DNA from: Sandaracinaceae bacterium
GTDB lineage: Bacteria > Myxococcota_A > Polyangia > Polyangiales > Houyiibacteriaceae
NCBI GenBank assembly: GCA_012514415.1
Contig: JAAZAH010000272.1
Coordinates: 1-46,817, forward strand
Reading direction: 5' to 3'
Length of the DNA: 46,817 bases
Under the pieces are notes generated by a model. The model saw only the letters and a list, made by a program, of their open reading frames with translations, did no database searches and had not been told where the DNA came from. The translations under genes were made by a program, and so were the position numbers. Of the stretch, positions 41,274 to 46,817 are shown in pieces. How positions within the stretch are numbered: position 1 is the stretch's first letter; every line of letters starts with the position of its first letter.

Positions 41274-43054
41274 CGCTCGCTCCTTTGACGCGTTGCAGCC
41301 GCCGGATTTTCGGAGATTTTCCATTTCGAGGGATCGAGAAGGCTCTCGGGAAGCCGCCCAAAATGTGAGCGGAGCGCCTTCACCTCCGACAGACTGAGCG
41401 GCGGCTCGCAAAAAGCGAGGAGGATTTCCTCGAGCTGAGCGCGCGTCTCGGCGCCGATCACCAGCGCGTCGATTCGCGAAAATGCCCGCATGAAACGTAT
41501 GGCGAGGTTGAGGCGGCTCTTGGAGCGCGTCATCTCAACGGCTTCATCGAGTTTTTGGCTGACAGCGCGTAACACCTCCTCCGAGGCTCCCGCCATGCGG
41601 GGGAGCGCTCCCTCCCTCATCAGCACGAGACCCTGAAGAAAGACGCTCCGGGCGACCAGTTTGACCTGCGGGCGCGTCGAAGCCTCCCGGACGAAGCTAT
41701 CGAAGCGTGCATCGAGGAGGTTCATTGGAAATTGAATCTCGCCGATCGCTTCGTATCGAAGCGCCGCAAAGGCTTCTTCGGGCGACTGAACCGAGACGCC
41801 GAGGTGCCGAAAATAGCCGTCGCGCTGAAGGGCCCGAAACCGTTCGAGTCCGGCTCCGTCAAGGCGCTCGAGATCATGAAAACGATGAAATAGGAGGCTC
41901 TCGATCCGTGGCTTTTGGAGCGCGTGGAGTGAATGAAAGAGGCTCAGCTCGGCGCGCAACGCGAGCGCTTCGTCGGTATCTCCTCTCCGTGCGCTTGGCT
42001 GCTCATTAAGCGGCGCAATCTTGGTCGCGATGGGGAGCTCGAGTGCGGGATCCGAGGAAAAGACCTCTGCGATCCTCGTTTCTGCATCGCCATACACGCG
42101 CGCGGTATCGATCCCACTTGCGCCCGCTCGAAATGCTGTCTCGAGGATGGCGCGGCATTCCGAACGATTGGGGCGCCCGGTTTGGTTGGCGATGCCATAA
42201 TCGAGGCCGAGTTGTGCGGTCCCCAGCATGAGGCGTGGGCGATCACGCGGGAGGAGAACACGGGGCGCGGCGAGATCGATCTCGCGAAGGCGTTCGATGA
42301 GTTCGTCAAGCGAAGCTGCGACCGGATCGTCGATCCCTTGAAAGACGCGGAGCATGCGTTCGTAGTCTCTTGCAGAGTCGATCGTCGCGCGGAGTGCGCC
42401 TGGGTGCGGAAGCGGGCTCCGATCGACGGCGTTTCTTTCCTTCTCCGCCGGCGCGAGGTGGGTCGTCGGGTGGAGTGTCGCATCGCCCACGGCGCGGCGA
42501 ATCCAAGGCGTGATGTGCTCACGATCGTGCGGGTCGACGGCAAAATGAGCCGCCTCTCGAAGGCGCTCTACCCGAAAGATCTCGGCCGATACGCCGTATG
42601 GAAGGCGCGAGCGCTCGGCATCGATGCGGAGATAATCGAGTGTTCGCGCTTCGCTCTCCCGAACGAGCCTCTCGAGGAGCTCCCCGTCCGGCAAGGGGTT
42701 GTCGCCCGTGATGCGAATGATCCAATCGTCATCGCGGAGCGGCCGAGCGGCAGCCTCGAAGCGTGCGAGGGGATCGTCGAGATCACCGCGGAAGACCTCG
42801 ATGCCTTCGCCTTTGAAGAGGGCGGAGAGCGCATCGTCGCTCGGCTCGTCGCTGGTGGTCAGAAGGAGCGGACGATCGCGATTCATCGCCCGTTTTGCCA
42901 CAAGGAGCGCGAGGGGCATTCCGCCGATGGGAAGAAGCGCCTTCATCGGCAGACGCGAGGAGGAGGATCGCGCTTGAAGAAAAATGATGATGCGTGCGCC
43001 AGAGCTCACAGTTGATACATCCGCTTTTCCCACGCTTGGTTCACGCTTCTTCAT
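41270..43054 (-). CDS. SpsF-type cytidylyltransferase fused to aldo-keto reductase
   Basis: Residues about 20-255 match SpsF-like nucleotidyltransferases (FLQARSSSSRLPMKALLPIGGMPL; RITGDNPL; LPYGVSAEIF), which are related to CMP-nonulosonate synthetases and polysaccharide-associated transferases. Residues about 270-580 are an aldo-keto reductase with GIDTARVYG (Asp316, Tyr321), PIATKI (Lys345) and LLFHRFHD (His390), a complete catalytic tetrad. So one 594-residue chain joins a sugar-activating module and a reductase. It overlaps the downstream SDR gene by ATGA and is divergent from fadD. A role in surface-glycan synthesis is inferred. Confidence 0.85.
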   Translation of the reverse strand: MKKREPSVGKADVSTVSSGARIIIFLQARSSSSRLPMKALLPIGGMPLALLVAKRAMNRDRPLLLTTSDEPSDDALSALFKGEGIEVFRGDLDDPLARFEAAARPLRDDDWIIRITGDNPLPDGELLERLVRESEARTLDYLRIDAERSRLPYGVSAEIFRVERLREAAHFAVDPHDREHITPWIRRAVGDATLHPTTHLAPAEKERNAVDRSPLPHPGALRATIDSARDYERMLRVFQGIDDPVAASLDELIERLREIDLAAPRVLLPRDRPRLMLGTAQLGLDYGIANQTGRPNRSECRAILETAFRAGASGIDTARVYGDAETRIAEVFSSDPALELPIATKIAPLNEQPSARRGDTDEALALRAELSLFHSLHALQKPRIESLLFHRFHDLERLDGAGLERFRALQRDGYFRHLGVSVQSPEEAFAALRYEAIGEIQFPMNLLDARFDSFVREASTRPQVKLVARSVFLQGLVLMREGALPRMAGASEEVLRAVSQKLDEAVEMTRSKSRLNLAIRFMRAFSRIDALVIGAETRAQLEEILLAFCEPPLSLSEVKALRSHFGRLPESLLDPSKWKISENPAAATRQRSER

Positions 43055-43161
43055 GAAAAGGCGTTGATCGGTGCGGGCCTAGAGCGTACATGGATTAGCT
43101 GCGTCAAGTGGAATTTTATCCTAAAGTTAAGACGGCGGACGATAGGTAAAGGAGACCCAGC

Positions 43162-44838
43162 GTGTCGAATCAGGGAACACTACTGAGTTATGTGTACAAG
43201 CTCGAGAAGGAGCGTAAGGACGATCTTTGGTTCACGTAGCCGATGGGTGATGGAACGCTGAAGACGTATACCTTTGGCGAGGCGATCGACGAGATCCGCC
43301 GGATGGCGGCGCATCTGAAGAGCCTGAACTTCCCCGAGGGCAGCAATATCGCCCTTTGCTCAAAGAACTCGGCTTGGTGGATTATGGCCGATATCGCCAT
43401 CTGGATGGCGGGCCATGTCACGGTTCCCATTTTCCCGACGCTAACGGATACGAGCGTTCGCTACATCCTCGACCACTCCGAGGCGAAGTTGCTCTTCGTC
43501 GGTAAGCTCGACGATTGGCACATCATGAAGGACGGCGTCCCCGAGGCACTTCCCATGATCGAGACGCCCCTTGGACCGAAGAGCGGCGCGGAGGCGTGGG
43601 AAGACATTGTCGCGCGGACCGAGCCGCTCGAGGGCGAGCCGGAGCGCGATCCCAAATCGCTCGGCACCATCGTCTATACCTCTTGAAGCACCGGAACGCC
43701 GAAGGGCGTCATGCTGAGCTTCGAGGCGATGCGTATCGGTGGCGAGGGCTTCGCAAAAACGCTCGAGCTCACCAAAGAGAGCCGGATGCTCTCGTACCTT
43801 CCACTCGCGCACGTCTTTGAGCGCGCCTGCGTCGAGGCGACCAGCATTGTCGTTGGCTTCCCTCTTTATTTCGCAGACTCCCTCGATACCTTCGTCGAGG
43901 ACCTTAGGCGCGCGCGGCCCACGGCGTTCATTTCGGTCCCGAGGCTCTGGCTCAAGTTCCAGGCCGGTGTCTTCGAGAAGATGCCGCCGAAGCGCCTCGA
44001 TCTCCTCCTCAAGATCCCCATCATCAATAAGATCATCCGCAAGAAGGTCCTTGAGGGACTCGGTCTCGATCAGGTGGTCGTCGCGGGAACGGGCTCCGCG
44101 CCTACGCCGCCCGAGCTCATCGAGTGGTACCGTAAGCTCGGCCTGATGCTCGGTGAGGGCTACGGGATGAGCGAGAACTTCTCGTACTCGCATGCGAACG
44201 AGCTCGACGATATCCGAGTCGGCTATGTGGGCAAGGATCAGCCGGGCGTCACGACGCGGATCAGCGAGATCGGCGAGATCGAGATCAAGAGCCCGACGGC
44301 CATGATGGGCTACTACAAGAACGAAGAGGCGACGCGCGAAGCCTTCACCGAAGACGGCTTCTTCAAGACGGGCGATCGCGGCGAGATTGACTCCGAGGGT
44401 CGCCTTCGCATCACGGGGCGGGTCAAGGAAATCTTCAAGACGAGCAAGGGGAAATACGTTTCGCCCGCGCCCATCGAGTCCGAGCTTCTCACCCATCCGC
44501 TCATCGAGCAGGCCTGCGTGAGCGGATCGGGCTTCCCGCAGCCCTTCGCGATGATCGTGCTGACAGAGGACGCGCAGCGCCGCGTAAAGGGTCCCGAGAA
44601 GGCGGAGATCGAAGCACAGATCCTCGCGCATGTCGATGAGGTGAACGCGAAGCTCGATCCGCACGAGCAGCTCAGCTTCGTGACGATCGTCAACGAGCAG
44701 TGGACGATCGAGAACGAGCTCCTCACCCCGACGATGAAGCTCCGCCGCTCGGCGGTTGAGGATCGCTACCTCGGCAATGCCGAGCGCTGGGCGGCCTCCC
44801 GCCAGAAGGTGATTTGGGAAGAGGCGCCTGCGTCGTGA
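43162..44838 (+). pseudogene. Long-chain acyl-CoA synthetase (FadD-like) frame interrupted by two nonsense codons
   Basis: One frame of 559 codons runs from GTG 43162 (with AAAGGAG upstream at 43148-43154) to TGA 44836-44838, without any frameshift. It is broken by TAG at codon 26 (43237-43239) and TGA at codon 175 (43684-43686). The context is WFT-stop-PMGDG, where Gln is usual (CAG to TAG), and YTS-stop-STGTPKGVM, where the ATP-binding motif requires Gly (GGA to TGA). Each is one base from a sense codon. Everything else is intact: LPLAHVFER, GEGYGMSE, GYYKNEEATREAF, FFKTGDRGE, GRVKEIFKTSKGKYVSP. Either the gene is newly decayed, the sequence contains errors, or the stops are read through. 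The patatin gene overlaps its end. Confidence 0.85.
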
Positions 44839-45536
44839 GCGAGTCGCCGCGCGTCGATCTGATCCTCTCAAGTGGATTTTTAGGCTTCGCGCGGCATCTC
44901 GGATTTTTGCGCGGTGTCGAGGAAGCAGGGCTCGCGCCGGGAGCCGTCCTCGGTACGAGCTCCGGCGCCGTGATCGGCGGGCTCTATGCGGCGGGGCATT
45001 CGGTGAACGCGATCGAAGCGATGATCGAGGAATTTCGGCGACCGATCCTGCGCCTCGGCTTCGCACGGAATCCGCTCCGTGGTCTGTTTTCGCTGGGTCG
45101 TCTCGTCGAATTCCTCGAGGCTCATGTTCCGGCAAGGTTCGATCAGCTCGAACTTCCTTTTGCCGTCGGTGTAACCGATGCCCGTGGAGCGCATCGCCTC
45201 ATCACAAGCGGACCGCTGCCACAGGCGATCGCTGCGAGCTCCGCGATCCCGCGCGTCTTTCAGCCCATCGCGGTCGATGGCGAGCTTTGCGTCGACGGGG
45301 GCGTCTGCGATCGGGTGGGCGTGAGGGCCTACGATCGCTGGCGAGACGGGCATGATCCCTTGATCCACCGCATCCTTCCTTCGCTTGGACGCGAGCTTCC
45401 CGGAGCGCTCCTCGGGCGCCGCGTGATCGAATCACCGCGTTCGCGAGCGAACCTTTTTTCGCTCGGAAATTTCCGGGCCGAGGCCGAGGAAAGCTACCGC
45501 ATCACGGCGGAGCGCCTCCAAACCGTACTCGGTTGA
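44835..45536 (+). CDS. Patatin-like phospholipase
   Basis: The GTG at 44835 overlaps the stop of the FadD frame (GTGA). The 233-residue protein has VDLILSSGFLGFARHLGFLRGVEEAG, where the usual glycine-rich oxyanion loop is altered to SSGFLGF. It has the nucleophile elbow GTSSGA (GxSxG form) and DGGVCDR with the catalytic Asp, the Ser-Asp dyad of patatins and RssA-like proteins. It should hydrolyse acyl esters in lipids; the substrate is unknown. Its position after an acyl-CoA synthetase suggests release and activation of fatty acids as one unit (inference). Translational coupling to the damaged FadD frame means it may now be poorly expressed. Confidence 0.85.
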   Translation: MSESPRVDLILSSGFLGFARHLGFLRGVEEAGLAPGAVLGTSSGAVIGGLYAAGHSVNAIEAMIEEFRRPILRLGFARNPLRGLFSLGRLVEFLEAHVPARFDQLELPFAVGVTDARGAHRLITSGPLPQAIAASSAIPRVFQPIAVDGELCVDGGVCDRVGVRAYDRWRDGHDPLIHRILPSLGRELPGALLGRRVIESPRSRANLFSLGNFRAEAEESYRITAERLQTVLG

Positions 45537-45543
45537 GTCAAGG

Positions 45544-46817
45544 ATGAATGTGAAGTCGGTCCATGAGATCGTCGGCATCCTCGGCATGGGCTATGTCGGA
45601 CTGCCCGTCGCGGTTGCCCTCGCCCGGAGCGGCCTCGAGGTGCGCGCCTACGATCACGATCGGAAGCGGATCGACGAGCTCCAAAGGGGCATCGATCGAA
45701 CGCGCGAGGTCGCCGAACCCGACCTTCTTTCGAGCGGCATTCGCTTCGATTCGGATCCCGCGGTGCTCAACGGCGTCACCTGCTTCATCCTCACAGTGCC
45801 AACACCGATCGATGAGTCGCGACGACCCGATCTCGGCTTTTTGCGCGCGGCTTGCGAGACCGTGGGTGAGTGGCTCGATAAGGGCGCGCTCGTCATCGTC
45901 GAATCTACCGTGTATCCGGGAATCACCGAGGAGTTTTGTGCGCCCATCATCGAGCAACGTTCGGGGCTTCGTGCCAATGAGGACTTCATGCTCGCCTATT
46001 CGCCCGAGCGGATCAATCCGGGGGATGCTGCAAAAAGCTTCTCCGATGTCGTGAAAGTGATCGCGGCCTCCTCGCCGGCTGCGCTCGATCGCGTCGAGAA
46101 GATCTACCGTGGCGCAGCGAAAGCTGGACTTCATCGGGCGTCCTCCATCAAAGCGGCGGAGGCGTCGAAACTCCTCGAAAATACCCAGCGCGATCTCAAC
46201 ATCGCGCTGATGAATGAGCTGTCGTTGATCTGCGATCGACTGGGTATCCCGACGCGCGATGTGATCGAGGCTGCCTCGACGAAGTGGAACTTCCTCCCGT
46301 TCAAGCCGGGGCTTGTTGGCGGTCATTGCATTGGGGTTGATCCCTACTATCTCACCGCCTGCGCAGAGCAGCTCGGCCATCATCCTGAAATGATCCTCGC
46401 CGGTCGCCGCATCAACGACGCGATGGGGCGATTCGTCGCTCAGAAATGCCTCAAACTTCTCGTTGCTCGCGGCATTTCCATCGGGGAGGCTTCCATCGGC
46501 GTCTTTGGCATCACCTTTAAAGAGAACATCCCCGATCTCCGAAATAGCCGCGTTCACGATCTCGTCTCGGAGCTTCGGTCTTATGGAGTCCGGCCTTGGG
46601 TCGTCGATCCTGTCGCCGATCCGGAAAGGGCGCGAGCGCTCTATGGTGAGCTTCTCATCGAACCGAGCGCGGTTCCCGCCCTCGACGCCCTGATCCTCAC
46701 AACCCCGCATCGTGCGTTTCTCGAAGAGGGCGAGGCGCGCCTTATCCGTCAACTCAAGGAGGGAGGCGTTCTCCTCGACGTGCGCGCTTCTCTCAACCCT
46801 AAAAGCCTCCCCGAAAC
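45544..46817 (+). CDS. UDP-N-acetylhexosamine/UDP-sugar dehydrogenase (3' end outside window)
   Basis: The visible 424 codons encode a nucleotide-sugar 6-dehydrogenase of the UDP-GlcNAc/UDP-ManNAc type (WecC/TviB/WbpA-like). They have GILGMGYVGLPVA (NAD binding), LTVPTPID, ESTVYPGIT, YSPERINPGD, and FKPGLVGGHCIGVDPYYLT with the catalytic Cys262, then GITFKENIPDLRNS. These oxidise the C6 of UDP-sugars to uronates for capsule or O-antigen. The window ends shortly before the expected C-terminus. The start is ATG 45544, seven bases after the patatin stop; GTG 45550 has better AAGGA spacing and is an alternative. Position suggests a surface-polysaccharide region continuing to the right. Confidence 0.93.
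   Translation, partial: MNVKSVHEIVGILGMGYVGLPVAVALARSGLEVRAYDHDRKRIDELQRGIDRTREVAEPDLLSSGIRFDSDPAVLNGVTCFILTVPTPIDESRRPDLGFLRAACETVGEWLDKGALVIVESTVYPGITEEFCAPIIEQRSGLRANEDFMLAYSPERINPGDAAKSFSDVVKVIAASSPAALDRVEKIYRGAAKAGLHRASSIKAAEASKLLENTQRDLNIALMNELSLICDRLGIPTRDVIEAASTKWNFLPFKPGLVGGHCIGVDPYYLTACAEQLGHHPEMILAGRRINDAMGRFVAQKCLKLLVARGISIGEASIGVFGITFKENIPDLRNSRVHDLVSELRSYGVRPWVVDPVADPERARALYGELLIEPSAVPALDALILTTPHRAFLEEGEARLIRQLKEGGVLLDVRASLNPKSLPE

Noticed and set aside
43684..43686. TGA as selenocysteine or genome-wide TGA=Gly recoding
   Set aside because: The position is a motif glycine rather than a redox site, and several intact genes here (pcnB, DUF501, coaX) end normally at TGA. A TAG in the same frame also argues against a TGA-only code change.
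43441..45135. A 564-codon antisense open frame over the FadD and patatin genes
   Set aside because: It is a composition artefact: the plus strand encodes clear acyl-CoA synthetase and patatin motifs, while the antisense frame is Arg-rich and has no recognisable features.
45538..46752. A 404-codon antisense open frame over the UDP-sugar dehydrogenase
   Set aside because: The plus-strand protein is a clear dehydrogenase family member; the antisense frame has no family features.

Overview
This is a GC-rich, densely coding bacterial chromosome segment of about 46.8 kb with roughly 40 protein genes, one tRNA and no recognisable phage, transposon or CRISPR sequence. The gene repertoire is Gram-negative: lipoproteins, periplasmic chaperone, two site-2 proteases, HemX/CcsA and nucleotide-sugar enzymes. 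The style of the proteins suggests a deltaproteobacterial relative such as Myxococcota or Bradymonadota: a PilZ/FHA pair, a kinase-like protein with a phosphoacceptor domain but no ATPase domain, a receiver-XRE fusion, an ArsA-type ATPase, secreted multidomain proteins, and a membrane CCG-type Fe-S oxidoreductase. This placement is inference from gene content only.

Left part (1-15.8 kb): a group II truncated haemoglobin (cut by the window edge), NagZ, a poly(A) polymerase/CCA-type nucleotidyltransferase, a secreted unknown, a two-gene unit of unknown function leading into CoaX (type III pantothenate kinase), a secreted protein with four Cys-paired beta-sandwich-like repeats, a divergent FHA / PilZ pair with a palindrome-rich promoter region, a PAS/GAF phosphoacceptor-only kinase-like protein, MurI and an alpha/beta hydrolase.

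Middle part (15.8-31.3 kb): a three-gene operon SCP2 - CaiB/BaiF CoA-transferase - phasin-like protein ending in a strong terminator; a YkgJ-type Cys-cluster protein - DUF501 - DUF2752 - site-2 protease - RsmB run; tRNA-Pro(CGG); a response regulator with a C-terminal XRE helix-turn-helix; a TPR lipoprotein; a DUF1232 protein with its own promoter and terminator; a large membrane Fe-S oxidoreductase likely to take electrons from ETF to quinone; and a parvulin PPIase co-transcribed with a second site-2 protease.

Right part (31.3-46.8 kb): a secreted transglutaminase-like protein and an unknown partner, an ArsA-GlmU operon, a roadblock-like small protein, an unknown - hemX - hemA - hemC operon with overlapping stop/start codons, an SDR overlapped with a fused SpsF-type cytidylyltransferase / aldo-keto reductase (probable surface-glycan function), and, divergently, a FadD-like acyl-CoA synthetase followed by a patatin-like lipase and a UDP-sugar dehydrogenase running off the window. 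The FadD frame is complete and unshifted but carries two nonsense codons (TAG at codon 26, TGA at codon 175), each one substitution away from the residue expected at that place. This is the most striking anomaly in the window. Together, FadD, CaiB, SCP2, the ETF-type Fe-S oxidoreductase and the phasin-like protein suggest a fatty-acid or branched/sterol acyl-CoA metabolism.
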